DNA of 64,000 nucleotides from Gemmatimonadales bacterium. GTDB lineage: Bacteria > Gemmatimonadota > Gemmatimonadetes > Gemmatimonadales > GWC2-71-9. Under the pieces are notes generated by a model. The model did not search any database, was not told where the DNA came from, and was given only the letters and a program-made list of their open reading frames with translations. Shown here piece by piece: positions 38,524 to 48,083 of this stretch. The position numbers and the translations under genes are program-made. Numbering within the stretch: position 1 is the first letter of the stretch; each line of letters begins with the position of its first letter. The stretch is taken from contig DATAOI010000001.1 in assembly GCA_036265815.1 (NCBI GenBank), positions 44,209 through 108,208 on the forward strand. The letters run 5' to 3'.

Positions 38524-39787
38524 GTCGCGTCTTCGCCTGCCGGCGCCCTTCTATTACTACGTCAGCTTCGCCGCGCTTCCTCTGCTCGGGTTGGCCCAGA
38601 CCCGGGTCCTGACCGCGCTGTTGAGCCAGTCCGCCTTCGGCTCGCTCCAGCTGGTCACCCCCATCATCCGATGGTGCGTGGTCATCGGCGGCCTGGGGAC
38701 CCCCCAGTTCATCGTCCGCTTCTATTCGCGCGACGGCGGCGCCGTGCTCTGGGAGAGTCTCTCCCTCTCGCTGGCCGCGACCGCGGCCGTGAGCCTGGTA
38801 CTCGGCGGACTGGCGATCGCCGTCGACCCCCGTGTGGCCGACATCAGGCCCGGTGCCCTCCTGGCGGTGTTGCTGATCGCCGCGCTGTTCGCCGGCCAGT
38901 TCGCCGCGCTGATCAAGGCGCTGCTGCGGGTCCAGGAGCGGCACCTGCGCTACAACATGGTCGTGGTGCTCGAGCGCGTGGGCATCCTGGCGGGAGTCGC
39001 GCTCGCGGTGTGGTGGTGGCCCCGCTCGCCAATCGAGGCCTTCCTGATCGGCAGCACCATCGGGACCGCCGCGGTGGTGCTGCCGATCGCCGCGCGCCGC
39101 CGGCGGAGCTGGCGGAAGGCGGCCAGCGCGCCCGAGCCGCACCGGCTGCGGGAGATCCTGACTTTCGGCGGCCCGATCGTCGGCGTCATGCTCCTGGGGG
39201 AGATGTACGCGACCCTCAATCGGTACGTGATCGGGCTGGCCGGAATGGGCACGACGCTCATCGCACGATACGTGATCGGTTACACCGTGGCCACGCTGGG
39301 ACTGCAGGCGCTGTACGAGCCGCTGGTGACCTACATTCACCCGCGCATCTTCCAGGCCTGGGAGCGCAACGGGCCGGCCGAAGCCCACCGCATCCTGGGG
39401 CGATATCTCCTGATCTACACCCTGGTAGGCGCGCTGACGGCCGCGGCGTTCTACCTGGCGGAGCCGTGGCTCATTCCGCTGATCGCCGGCTCCGCCTATC
39501 GGGTGGAGCCTCGGGTCTTTGCCGCCCTGCTCGCCTCCAGCTTCCTGCTCGGCGTCTACCGCCTGCTCTCCACCCATTACTACCTTGCCGGCCGGACCGG
39601 CGAGCTCGCCCTCTCCTATTTCGTCGCGCTGCTGCTCAACCTGCTGGGGGCGGCGCTGCTGGTGAGGGAGTCGGGGTTGTTCGGCGTGGCCATGGCCTCC
39701 GCGGTAAGCGCCGGCGTGCTTTGTCTGCTGGTGTTCTGGCGCGCGTCGTCCCTGACCGAGATCGCACGCGCCACCGTGGCGACTTAG
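38510..39787 (+). CDS. Polysaccharide flippase (Wzx-like, MOP superfamily)
   Basis: A 425-residue membrane protein with about 12 hydrophobic helices, of the polysaccharide-transporter type that flips lipid-linked repeat units across the inner membrane. The N-terminal region YYVSFAALPLLGLAQTRVLTALLSQSAFG, with the LGxxxYG-like pattern, and the paired six-helix halves fit the family. The start ATG 38510 lies 14 bases inside the previous gene. The Wzy-like gene follows after 10 bases. This pair, with Wzz at 44295, indicates a Wzx/Wzy-dependent route. Confidence 0.8.
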   Translation: MSAGKSRLRLPAPFYYYVSFAALPLLGLAQTRVLTALLSQSAFGSLQLVTPIIRWCVVIGGLGTPQFIVRFYSRDGGAVLWESLSLSLAATAAVSLVLGGLAIAVDPRVADIRPGALLAVLLIAALFAGQFAALIKALLRVQERHLRYNMVVVLERVGILAGVALAVWWWPRSPIEAFLIGSTIGTAAVVLPIAARRRRSWRKAASAPEPHRLREILTFGGPIVGVMLLGEMYATLNRYVIGLAGMGTTLIARYVIGYTVATLGLQALYEPLVTYIHPRIFQAWERNGPAEAHRILGRYLLIYTLVGALTAAAFYLAEPWLIPLIAGSAYRVEPRVFAALLASSFLLGVYRLLSTHYYLAGRTGELALSYFVALLLNLLGAALLVRESGLFGVAMASAVSAGVLCLLVFWRASSLTEIARATVAT

Positions 39788-39797
39788 GTTTACCGCC

Positions 39798-41126
39798 ATG
39801 AGACTGTTGCTCACTCTCACCCTGGCAGTCCTGCCACTGCCGCTCCTGGTGTGGGCCCTTCGGAGCGGTCACTACCGGCGGTGCCTCCCGGCGTTCGTCG
39901 CGGTGGCCGGCATCTACGGATTCACCTGCATCGGGGCGGGGAAGGTGATCTACACGCCCGACCTCTATACCGATGCCTATTTCTACAGCATGCTCGTGGT
40001 CATCGCGTGCTGCTATGCGTTCTATGCCATCCTGATCGGCATTGGCCCACCGGTCATGGTCGACTACAGCCGCGCGGACCGCGATCCCTCGCTGACGCTC
40101 TTTGCCGCGACCGCGCTGCCGCTCTGGGCCGTGAGTTGCTGGCTCCTGGCGCTGTACATCAGTCGTCACGGACTCCCCCCGATCTTCGCGCTGGCCGGGG
40201 GACTGAATCAGTACGTGGACTTCTACGCCGTGCGGGCGGAGAAGACGACCCGACTCGCCGAAGGAGCCCACTGGTATGTCCTGGGTCTCCAGGTCATCCC
40301 CTACCTGTTGTTCGCCTACAGCTACGTACTCTGGCTGCAGCATCGTACGTGGGGAATGCGGCTGGTCTTCGTCGCCACCACTCTCCTTACCCTGGCCTTT
40401 GCCACCAGCTTTGCCAACAAGGACGTCCTGTTGCATCTGGTGTTGATCGTGCTGATCACCCGAATCTTCTGGCGGGGCACCGGGCTCTCGTTCCGCCAGG
40501 TGAGTCTCTACGGACTGCTGGCGGTCTCCTCCGTGTTCCTGTTCTACCGGTTGTACCTGCTCGACCGGTCCGCGGGCGCCGTCCTGTCGGTCTTCGGCAA
40601 CTACCTCGCGGAGCGGCTGCTCTTCATCTACGCCGAGGGGCATGCGTTTCTGGTGAAGATCATTCCCCTGCAGCAGCCGTTCTTCGACGGACGCGCGCTG
40701 GCCAACCCCGGCGGGCTGCTGCCCTACACCCCGGTGGACATCTCCATTTTTCTGGGAGACCGCGCGCTGGGAACGCAAACCAACTGGTCCACGCCCTCGT
40801 TCACCATCGGATACGCCAACTTCGGCTTTCCGGGGATCTTCCTGGTCCTCGGCGCGATGGCCGTGCAGGTGATCGCGTTACAGCTCCTCTTTCAACGGCT
40901 GCCGCGGACGCCGTTCTTTCTGGCGCTGTATGCCCTCCTGACCGAGCGGATGGTCAAATACGGGTCCGAGTCGCTGCAGAACGTCTTTTCGGAGGAAGTC
41001 GTAGTGGTGCTGCTCGGAGCGGTGCTGTGGCACCTGCTGGTCGTCCGCGAGCTTCACCCGATCTTTGGACGGCTCCGCCCCCGAATGCGTGGAGCCGCCG
41101 CCCAGGACGGCGCCCCCGCCGGATGA
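39798..41126 (+). CDS. Wzy-like oligosaccharide repeat-unit polymerase
   Basis: A 442-residue membrane protein with about 11-12 hydrophobic helices. It shows no sequence signature I can name; the call rests on topology, length, a large periplasmic loop (about residues 270-340), and location between the flippase and a glycosyltransferase. Wzy proteins polymerise lipid-linked repeat units in the periplasm and are poorly conserved. A SYGxxx-type O-antigen ligase is a less likely alternative. The stop overlaps the next start by ATGA. Confidence 0.65.
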   Translation: MRLLLTLTLAVLPLPLLVWALRSGHYRRCLPAFVAVAGIYGFTCIGAGKVIYTPDLYTDAYFYSMLVVIACCYAFYAILIGIGPPVMVDYSRADRDPSLTLFAATALPLWAVSCWLLALYISRHGLPPIFALAGGLNQYVDFYAVRAEKTTRLAEGAHWYVLGLQVIPYLLFAYSYVLWLQHRTWGMRLVFVATTLLTLAFATSFANKDVLLHLVLIVLITRIFWRGTGLSFRQVSLYGLLAVSSVFLFYRLYLLDRSAGAVLSVFGNYLAERLLFIYAEGHAFLVKIIPLQQPFFDGRALANPGGLLPYTPVDISIFLGDRALGTQTNWSTPSFTIGYANFGFPGIFLVLGAMAVQVIALQLLFQRLPRTPFFLALYALLTERMVKYGSESLQNVFSEEVVVVLLGAVLWHLLVVRELHPIFGRLRPRMRGAAAQDGAPAG

Positions 41127-42340
41127 GAATCTGTATGGTGGCCTCGCGTCACACGCTGGACGATGCGAGGGTCGTTCACAAGGAGGCGCACACCCTCCGG
41201 GCTGCCGGCCACGAGGTCGTGCTCCTGTTCTCCTGTGACCGCGAGTACCGGTTCACCCGTCATGACGGTCGGGTGATCGCCACCGGGACCGCCCCGCACG
41301 GCGAAACCGAGCACCTGGGGTTTCGTGTCCTCGGCGTGCCCCGGCGCCATGGGCCTGCCGGCAGATGGCAGCGTTACCGGGCGCTCGCGCGGCTCGCCGC
41401 CGCGGTCCAGGCCGACGTGTACCATGCTCACGAGCCGGATCTGGCGCTCGCGGTCGCGTTGCGCGCCAGACGGATGCTGGCCGGGCAGGGCAGGCGCGCG
41501 CTGGTCGTACACGACATGCACGAGTATCCGCCCGGCGGCACCGTCGACACCCTCCCGCGGTGGGTCAAGCGCCCGGCCCACGCCGCGCTGGTCGGCTGGG
41601 ACTGGTCCACCAACCGCCGAGTCGACCACATCTTCACCGCGAACAGTGTGGTCCGCGGGTACGCCCAGGTGCTGGCCCCAACGACCTCGGTGGACGTGCT
41701 CTACAACGGGCCCGCCCTCCGGCTCTTTCGCCAGTCCCCCATCCAGCCGTGGCCCGGGCCCGGTCACCCATTCGTGCTGTGTCACGAGGGCTCCCTCGGC
41801 TTCAACCGAGGGCTCCGGGAGATGGTATCGGCGGTGGAGCAGCTGCGGGACCGGGTACGCTTGATGATCATCGGGGACGTGTTCGGCGCCGAGCGCGAGT
41901 GGCTGGACCGCGAGCTCGATTCCCGCGGGCTCCACCAGACGGTCGTCCGGACGGGGTGGCTCCCCTATGCCGAGGTGGGCGATGCGCTGCGCGGGAGCCA
42001 CGCCGGGCTCATCCTCTTCCGTGAGTGCCTGACGAACACCCTGGCGGGCCCGCCCAACAAGCTGTTCAACTACATGAACGCGGGTCTCCCGGTCCTCAGC
42101 CTCGGATTCCCGGAGATGCGGCGCATCATCCGAGAGGAAGGATGTGGTGTGCTGGTGGACGACCAGTCAGTCTTGGCGATCGTGCGCGGGATCGAGGAGC
42201 TGCTTCGCTCGCCCGAGGAGCTGGCGTGCATGGGCCACGCGGGCCAGCGCGCCGTCCGCGAGCGATACAGCTGGGATCGGATGGAACGCGTGCTCCTGTC
42301 GGCCTATGGGGACCTCGAAGTGCGCCTGAGGCAGGGCTGA
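41123..42340 (+). CDS. Glycosyltransferase, GT4 family
   Basis: A 405-residue GT-B transferase. It begins MRICMVASRHTLDDARVVHKEAHTLRAAGHEV, has VYHAHEPDLALA and the donor-side region ECLTNTLAGPPNKLFNYMNAGLPVLSL with the conserved Asn-Lys-Phe and Gly. It is similar in layout to the transferase at 30295, sharing the H-x-H-x-P-E/D-L pattern, so the two may be paralogues with related acceptors. ATG 41123 overlaps the polymerase stop. asnB starts 3 bases after its end. Confidence 0.85.
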   Translation: MRICMVASRHTLDDARVVHKEAHTLRAAGHEVVLLFSCDREYRFTRHDGRVIATGTAPHGETEHLGFRVLGVPRRHGPAGRWQRYRALARLAAAVQADVYHAHEPDLALAVALRARRMLAGQGRRALVVHDMHEYPPGGTVDTLPRWVKRPAHAALVGWDWSTNRRVDHIFTANSVVRGYAQVLAPTTSVDVLYNGPALRLFRQSPIQPWPGPGHPFVLCHEGSLGFNRGLREMVSAVEQLRDRVRLMIIGDVFGAEREWLDRELDSRGLHQTVVRTGWLPYAEVGDALRGSHAGLILFRECLTNTLAGPPNKLFNYMNAGLPVLSLGFPEMRRIIREEGCGVLVDDQSVLAIVRGIEELLRSPEELACMGHAGQRAVRERYSWDRMERVLLSAYGDLEVRLRQG

Positions 42341-42343
42341 ACC

Positions 42344-44233
42344 ATGTGCGGCATTGCCGGCATCATCGCTTCCGCGGACGCCCGCCTCGACGAGGCGATC
42401 GAGCGCATGGTTGGCTGCCTGCGCCATCGGGGTCCCGACGGCGACGGCATCTGGTGCGGGCCCTCCGGCACCCGCCAGGTCGCGCTGGGACAGACCCGGC
42501 TTGCGATACTGGACTTATCCGACGCGGGCCGGCAGCCGATGTGGTCGATGGACGGAAACCACGCCCTGATCTACAACGGCGAGGTCTACAATTACCTCGA
42601 GCTGCGCTCCGAGCTCGCCGCCGCCGGCATACAGTTCCACTCCGGGTGCGATACCGAGGTCGTGTTGCAGGCGCTCACCGCCTGGGGGCCCGCGGCGCTG
42701 GAGCGGTTCAACGGCATGTGGGCCCTCGCGCTGCTGGACCGCCGGCGGGGCACCCTCTTCCTTGCCCGCGACCGGATGGGGGTGAAGCCGCTGTACCTGC
42801 ACAGCGATGAGGCCGGAACGGTGTACTTCGGCTCCGAGATCAAGGCGATCCTGGCGGGGACCTGCCGACGGTTCACCGTGAACCCCACGGTGGCGGCGCG
42901 GTATCTGGAGCAGCAGCAGCTGGATGCGCAGAGCGAGACTTTCTTCGCGGGTATCACGCAGCTCCCGGCGGGTACTCACCTCACCATCGATCTCCGGCAG
43001 GGCTCCGCCACGCGGCTTCCCGAGCCGAGCTCCTTCTGGCGGCTGCCACTCGAGGACCACTTCACCGGTACCGAGCAGGACCGCATCCAGGCGGTTCGCG
43101 AGCTGTTCCTCGACAGCGTCCGCCTGCGCCTCCGGAGCGACGTGCCGGTGGGGGTCCTCCTCTCGGGCGGGGTTGACTCCTCCTCGATCGCCGTCGCGAT
43201 GCAGCACTCGCTGGGGCGGGAGTCGGATCTGCATGCGCTGGCGGCCGTCAGCGACGATCCGGCCTACAGCGAAGACCAGCACATCGATCGCATGACCCGG
43301 CACCTGGGGTGCCCGGTGCACAAGGTGCGGCTCCCGTCGGAGCCGGGCCCGCTGGCGCATCACCTCGACCGCGCGATCTACCACGGAGACGAGCCGCTCG
43401 GAGGGCTCTCGCCGGTGGCACACTACCTGGTCATGGAGCAGGCCAGGGAGCTGGGTATCACGGTCCTGCTGACCGGCCAGGGCGCCGACGAGCTCCTGTG
43501 CGGCTACCTCAAGTACCTCGGCTTCCAGCTCGAATGGCTGGCGCGCCGGGGCCGCCTGCTGGAGGCTGGCCGACTCCTTTCCGCCTTTGCCGCTCAGGGT
43601 ACCGTCCTGCGCCAGTTCCGGGTGGCCGACGCCCGCCGGTACCTGCCCCGGGCGCTGCGGCCCTCGCAGGTGGACATCCGGGGAGCCCGGCTCCGCCCCG
43701 GCGGCGCCCCCCTGGAGCTCGGCCTGGGTGGCCTGGACCTGGTGCGGCGCCAGGCGGAGGACCTCGCTCGCTACTCGCTGCCGGCGCTGCTGCACAACGA
43801 GGACCGCATGTCCATGGCTTACAGCCGGGAGATGCGGGTGCCGTTCCTCGACTACAGGCTGGTCTCTCTGCTGCTGCCGATGGCCCCGAGCTGGAAGCTC
43901 CGGGGCGGCTGGACCAAGTGGATCTTCCGCCAGGCCATGGCGCCCGATCTGCCCCCGGCCATCGCCTGGCGGAAGGACAAGAAGGGGTTCACCACCCCGG
44001 AGGACCGCTGGGTGGCCGGGGGCCTGCGGCCCTGGATCCTCGCCCGGCTGGCTGAGCCCATGCTCACCGAGGAATGGGGACTGATCGACCGGGCAGCGCT
44101 CCGCACCCGCTACGCGGCGTACCTGGCGCAGGGTCCCCGGGGCAGCATGCGGGCGCAGGACATCCTCTGCCCCCTCATGCTGGAGCTCTGGGCCCGGCGG
44201 TTCAACGCCTCCCTGGCCGCTCCCGCCCTATGA
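42344..44233 (+). CDS. asnB: Glutamine-dependent asparagine synthetase-type amidotransferase
   Basis: A 629-residue two-domain enzyme. The N-terminal glutaminase starts MCGIAGII with the nucleophilic Cys2, followed by LRHRGPDGDG, YNGEVYNYLELR and DRMGVKPLY. The synthetase domain has the ATP pyrophosphatase loop LLSGGVDSSSIA (about residue 271) and GQGADELLCGYLKY. Free asparagine synthesis is one possibility. In O-antigen loci such enzymes (WbpS type) amidate sugar uronates, and here the gene lies between a glycosyltransferase and wzz, close to a WlbA-type uronate gene. The amidation role is therefore an inference from context. Confidence 0.88.
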   Translation: MCGIAGIIASADARLDEAIERMVGCLRHRGPDGDGIWCGPSGTRQVALGQTRLAILDLSDAGRQPMWSMDGNHALIYNGEVYNYLELRSELAAAGIQFHSGCDTEVVLQALTAWGPAALERFNGMWALALLDRRRGTLFLARDRMGVKPLYLHSDEAGTVYFGSEIKAILAGTCRRFTVNPTVAARYLEQQQLDAQSETFFAGITQLPAGTHLTIDLRQGSATRLPEPSSFWRLPLEDHFTGTEQDRIQAVRELFLDSVRLRLRSDVPVGVLLSGGVDSSSIAVAMQHSLGRESDLHALAAVSDDPAYSEDQHIDRMTRHLGCPVHKVRLPSEPGPLAHHLDRAIYHGDEPLGGLSPVAHYLVMEQARELGITVLLTGQGADELLCGYLKYLGFQLEWLARRGRLLEAGRLLSAFAAQGTVLRQFRVADARRYLPRALRPSQVDIRGARLRPGGAPLELGLGGLDLVRRQAEDLARYSLPALLHNEDRMSMAYSREMRVPFLDYRLVSLLLPMAPSWKLRGGWTKWIFRQAMAPDLPPAIAWRKDKKGFTTPEDRWVAGGLRPWILARLAEPMLTEEWGLIDRAALRTRYAAYLAQGPRGSMRAQDILCPLMLELWARRFNASLAAPAL

Positions 44234-44244
44234 CCCATCGAAAT

Positions 44245-44259
44245 CCGGGGCGTCCCCGG
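44245..44259 (+). terminator. Small hairpin between asnB and the wzz-like gene
   Basis: CCGGGG-CGT-CCCCGG, a 6-base-pair stem with a 3-base loop, followed by TCCTATT. It is weak and may attenuate rather than stop transcription; a TATTAC -10-like box follows at 44263-44268. Confidence 0.25.
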
Positions 44260-44294
44260 TCCTATTACACTTCACCGGCAACGGGGGAGGTGCG

Positions 44295-45392
44295 ATGAGT
44301 GTGGGCAACGTCACAGGGTCGGGCACGGGTCGCCTGAGCACGGGGTTCCACGAGGCGGAAGCCTCGGAGATCCCTCCGCTCTCCCTGGCCAGTGTCGGGG
44401 TGGTGCTCCTCAGGTACCGGTACCTGATCACCATCGCGGTCCTCACCGTGAGCACCGTCCTTGTCTCCGCCGGGCTGCTGGCGCACCGGTCCTATACCGC
44501 CACCGCCAGCTTCGTTCCTCAGACCACCGATAAAGGGCTCTCCCGTCTGGCCGGCCTCGCCGCTCAGTTCGGCGTCGTGGGGCTGCCCACGGGCAACGGG
44601 CCCAGCCCGGAGTTCTACGCCGACGTGATGACCTCACGCCAGCTCCTCCGGGCGGTGGTCGACACCCGGTTCCCCGCTGATTCCGGGGGTTCGCTCCTGC
44701 TCGCTGACGTGCTGCACGCGCCGGGGGGCGGTGCCCTCCGCCGCGAACGGACGGTGGATCGGCTGCTCCGGGCCGTGGGTGTGGTGACGTCCAACAAGAC
44801 TGGCATGGTCGAGCTGGACGTGCGCCTTTCCGACCCGGTGATCGCCCAGCAGGTCGCGCTCAGGATGCTCGAGCTGCTGAACGACTTCAACCTGCGCACC
44901 CGGCAGTCCCAGGCACGGCAGGAGCGGCTCTTCGCCGGGCGGAGGATGGACGAGGTGCGGGGGGAGCTTCGGACCGCCGAAAACGCCCTGCAGGCGTTCC
45001 TGCAGCAGAACCGGGACTTCGAGGACTCGCCCCAGCTGTCCTTCCAGCGGGATCGCCTCCAGCGGGAGGTTTCCCTGCGCCAGCAGGTCTACACCTCACT
45101 GGCCACCTCGTACGAGCAATCCAAGATGGACGAGGTGCGGGACACCCCGGTGATCACGGTGGTCGAGTCGCCGGTCCTCCCGGTGGAGCCGGACTCCCGG
45201 CGCCTGATCGTCCGGGCCGTCGTGGGGGTGACCCTGGGGCTGATGCTTGGCGTGCTCCTTGCTTTTGGGCGCGAATATGGCAGGCGCAATCGCGAGGCGG
45301 GTGACACGACCTACGAGGACTTCGTGGTGCTGCAGCGGGAGGCGGTGGACGACCTCAAGCGTCCCCTCCGATTGCTGCGCCGCGGCCGATAA
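44295..45392 (+). CDS. Wzz-like chain-length determinant protein
   Basis: A 365-residue polysaccharide co-polymerase. It has one membrane helix at about residues 44-63, a periplasmic domain with a coiled-coil stretch (RQSQARQERLFAGRRMDEV... about 205-245), a Pro-rich segment near the second helix (VESPVLPVEPDSRR) and a second helix at about 303-325, then a short cytoplasmic tail. These flank the classic Wzz layout. No Walker motifs or tyrosine cluster are present, so no kinase is fused. GGGGGAGG precedes ATG 44295. It would set the length of the polymer made by the Wzy-like protein. Confidence 0.8.
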   Translation: MSVGNVTGSGTGRLSTGFHEAEASEIPPLSLASVGVVLLRYRYLITIAVLTVSTVLVSAGLLAHRSYTATASFVPQTTDKGLSRLAGLAAQFGVVGLPTGNGPSPEFYADVMTSRQLLRAVVDTRFPADSGGSLLLADVLHAPGGGALRRERTVDRLLRAVGVVTSNKTGMVELDVRLSDPVIAQQVALRMLELLNDFNLRTRQSQARQERLFAGRRMDEVRGELRTAENALQAFLQQNRDFEDSPQLSFQRDRLQREVSLRQQVYTSLATSYEQSKMDEVRDTPVITVVESPVLPVEPDSRRLIVRAVVGVTLGLMLGVLLAFGREYGRRNREAGDTTYEDFVVLQREAVDDLKRPLRLLRRGR

Positions 45393-45441
45393 CTCGCGGG
45401 CGGGACCGCCGGGGTACTCTAACCGTCGGAAGGGCAAAGTC

Positions 45442-45470
45442 TTGACTGCGCCCCCGTTCACAGAGATACT
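45442..45470 (+). promoter_or_regulatory. Promoter for a probably leaderless capD-like transcript
   Basis: TTGACT (45442-45447), a 17-base spacer and GATACT (45465-45470). The ATG at 45479 is 8 bases after the -10 box, so transcription should begin at or within 2 bases of the start codon. No Shine-Dalgarno sequence is present. Confidence 0.6.
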
Positions 45471-45478
45471 CTAGCGCA

Positions 45479-47395
45479 ATGTCAGCCTTCTCTCCGTTGC
45501 CGGTAGCGAACAGCGTCCGCAATCGCTACTTGTTCGGGTCGGACGTGCTGCTCTTCGCCGCGTCGACGATCCTGGCGTTCACGCTCCGGTTCGAGGGCTT
45601 CGACTGGGGCTCCGACCAGATCCACGCCGCCCGCCTGTACCTCCTGTTCTCCCTCCCCCTCAAAGTCAGCATCTTCTGGTTCGTCGGCCTCTACCGGCGG
45701 CTCTGGCGGTACGCTGGCATGGTGGACCTGGAACGGCTGATCTCCGCCTCGTCCCTGTCGGGGCTGATCTGCCTGCTGATCGGGGGGCTGCTCCTGCCCA
45801 GCGCCGGACTGATCGCAAGCCGGGTGCCGATCTCGGTCCTGTTTCTGGACGCCCTGATCACCGCCGCCTTCGCCGCCCTTCCCAGACTGGCGGTCCTGGC
45901 CTACGGCCGGCGGGGACAGTGGCGCCGGCTGGAAGATGGACGCCGTGCTCTGATCGTGGGCGCGGGGGCGGCCGGGGAGATGATCGTCAAAGAGCTGCTC
46001 AGCCACCCGATGCTGGGACTCAACCCGATCGGCTTCGTGGACGACGACCGCTCCAAGCACGGCCACCGGATGTGCGATCTCCCGGTCCTGGGTCCAATCT
46101 CACAGATCCAGAAGATCGTGACGGCCCATGAGGTCGACGAAGTAGTGATCGCCATGCCCCGGGCGTCGGGCGCCACGGTCCGCCAGGTGGTGCGCGCCGC
46201 GCTCCTGGCGGGGGTCAAGACCCGGACCGTCCCCTCCATGTCCGATATCATCTCCGGCAAGGTGAGCGTCGCCTCGCTGCGGCAGGTTGAGATCCAGGAC
46301 CTGCTCCGGCGGGAGCCGATCCAGACCGACCTCGAGCTGGTCCGTTGTCTGGCTACCGGAGAGACCGTCCTGGTCACCGGCGCCGGGGGGTCCATCGGCG
46401 GCGAGCTCTGCCGCCAGCTCGCCGGACTCGATCCGGCGCAGATCCTTCTCCTGGGACACGGGGAGAACTCGATCTTCGACATCCAGGCCGAGCTCTCGGA
46501 GCGGTTCCCCACCACCTGTCTGGTCCCCATCATCGCCGATGTGCGGGACCGGGAGCGGATGCGCAACGTCTTCGAGCGATATCAGCCCTACGCCGTGTTC
46601 CACGCGGCCGCGCACAAGCATGTGCCGCTCATGGAGGAGAACGTCGCCGAGGCGGTGACCAACAACGTGCTCGGCACCAAGAACATCGCCGAGCTGAGCG
46701 CCGAGTTCGGGGTCGAGCATTTGGTGATGATCTCGACCGACAAGGCGGTCCGGCCCACCAACGTCATGGGGGCCACCAAGCGGCTGGCGGAGCAACTGGT
46801 GCAGGAGATCGCGGAGCGGCAGCGGCGGAACTTCCTGGCCGTGCGGTTCGGCAACGTGCTGGGGAGCCGCGGCAGTGTGGTACCCACATTCCTCCGGCAG
46901 ATCCAATCCGGGGGTCCGGTGACCATCACCCATCCCGAGATGCGCCGCTATTTCATGACGATCCCCGAGGCGGTGCAGCTGGTGCTGCAGGCCGGCGCCA
47001 TCGGCAAGGGCGGAGAGGTCTTCGTGCTGGATATGGGAGAGCCGGTCCGGATCGTCGACCTGGCCACCGACCTGATCCGGCTCTCGGGTCTCGAGGTGGG
47101 CCTCGATATCGAGATCCGGTTCACCGGCGCGCGACCCGGAGAGAAGCTCTACGAGGAGCTCTTCTTCACCTCCGAGAACGCCTTCCCGACCGAGCATCCC
47201 AAGGTGCTGCGGGCCAAGAATGGGCTGCTGCCGGTCGGGCTCCGGAGCGTGGTGGACCTGCTGATCGAGGGCGCGCAGCGCGAGTGGTCGGACGATGACC
47301 TGCGGGCCCAACTGGTCCGCCTGGTGCCCGACTACCGCCCGGTGGAGCCGGGACCCACACGTTCCACGCCGGGTGGCATCGCCCGGGCTGGATGA
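45479..47395 (+). CDS. capD: Membrane-bound nucleotide-sugar 4,6-dehydratase (CapD/WbpM/PglF type)
   Basis: A 638-residue enzyme. Four membrane helices lie within residues 15-130. A first Rossmann domain follows (IVGAGAAGEMIVKELL, about residue 158) and then the catalytic SDR domain (VTGAGGSIGGELCRQL, about 298). The active-site segment ISTDKAVRPTNVMGATKR (about 418) and RFGNVLGSRGSVVPTF are diagnostic of UDP-GlcNAc 4,6-dehydratases of the FlaA1/WbpM/PglF group. They make UDP-4-keto-6-deoxy sugars, precursors of QuiNAc, FucNAc or bacillosamine. It has its own promoter and is convergent with the initiating transferase gene. The true product is unknown. Confidence 0.88.
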   Translation: MSAFSPLPVANSVRNRYLFGSDVLLFAASTILAFTLRFEGFDWGSDQIHAARLYLLFSLPLKVSIFWFVGLYRRLWRYAGMVDLERLISASSLSGLICLLIGGLLLPSAGLIASRVPISVLFLDALITAAFAALPRLAVLAYGRRGQWRRLEDGRRALIVGAGAAGEMIVKELLSHPMLGLNPIGFVDDDRSKHGHRMCDLPVLGPISQIQKIVTAHEVDEVVIAMPRASGATVRQVVRAALLAGVKTRTVPSMSDIISGKVSVASLRQVEIQDLLRREPIQTDLELVRCLATGETVLVTGAGGSIGGELCRQLAGLDPAQILLLGHGENSIFDIQAELSERFPTTCLVPIIADVRDRERMRNVFERYQPYAVFHAAAHKHVPLMEENVAEAVTNNVLGTKNIAELSAEFGVEHLVMISTDKAVRPTNVMGATKRLAEQLVQEIAERQRRNFLAVRFGNVLGSRGSVVPTFLRQIQSGGPVTITHPEMRRYFMTIPEAVQLVLQAGAIGKGGEVFVLDMGEPVRIVDLATDLIRLSGLEVGLDIEIRFTGARPGEKLYEELFFTSENAFPTEHPKVLRAKNGLLPVGLRSVVDLLIEGAQREWSDDDLRAQLVRLVPDYRPVEPGPTRSTPGGIARAG

Positions 47396-47405
47396 GCCGA
47401 GGGGA

Positions 47406-48083
47406 TCAGAGCCTCCGCGCCCGGGTGTAGAACGAGGAGCCGATCAAACGCCGGCTCAATCGTCCGCCCACCAGCGGTAACACTCCCGTCGCCAGCAGCA
47501 ACCGCAAGTCGAGCAGCGGCGAGGCCCGGCGGGCATAGAGCCGGGCCAGCGCGAGCTTCCGCGGCAAGAGCACCCGGCTATAGAAGTCGGGCTCCCCACC
47601 ATGCGCCGCGAGCAGCTCCTCCTCGTCGCGGAACACCAGCGATGCCCAATCCACCATCCCGGGCCTCAACTGCTCCAGCGCGCGAAAATCGCGGGGACGA
47701 TCCTCAACGTACCGGGGCACCTCGGGGCGGGGACCCACCAGGCTCATCTCCCCTCTGACCACGTTGGCGAGCTGGGGAAGCTCGTCCAGCTTGGCCCGCC
47801 GGAGCCGACGCCCTATCGCCGTGACCCTGGGGTCGCCCGCCGCGGTGACCTGGGGACCGGGTGCCGATCGCATCGTCCGTAGCTTGAGGATATGGAAGCG
47901 GCCCCCACCCCGGCCGACTCGCTCCTGCCGGAATAGCACCGGCGGACCGTCCACCGCGAGGACCGCGAGCGCGCAGGCGGCCAGAAGCGGCGCGGTCAGA
48001 ATTCCGAGACCGGTGGAGAGCAGCAGATCCGCCGGGCGCTTGCCCCAGGAGATCCAGAGCCGGGCCAGGGCGGCCCGGCTCAC
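47406..48083 (-). CDS. Initiating phosphosugar transferase (undecaprenyl-phosphate)
   Basis: A 225-residue bacterial sugar transferase of the PglC/WcaJ catalytic type, which moves a sugar phosphate from UDP-sugar to undecaprenyl phosphate to start each repeat unit. It has one hydrophobic N-terminal helix (about 20-44) and the conserved features RQERVGRGGGRFHILKLRTMR, RRAKLDELPQLANVVRGEMSLVGPRPE and RPGMV. It lacks the four extra helices of WcaJ or WbaP, so it resembles the short PglC form. It starts at GTG 48083, overlapping the aminotransferase stop (GTGA). With the 4,6-dehydratase next door, the first sugar may be a 6-deoxy amino sugar. Confidence 0.88.
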   Translation of the reverse strand: MSRAALARLWISWGKRPADLLLSTGLGILTAPLLAACALAVLAVDGPPVLFRQERVGRGGGRFHILKLRTMRSAPGPQVTAAGDPRVTAIGRRLRRAKLDELPQLANVVRGEMSLVGPRPEVPRYVEDRPRDFRALEQLRPGMVDWASLVFRDEEELLAAHGGEPDFYSRVLLPRKLALARLYARRASPLLDLRLLLATGVLPLVGGRLSRRLIGSSFYTRARRL

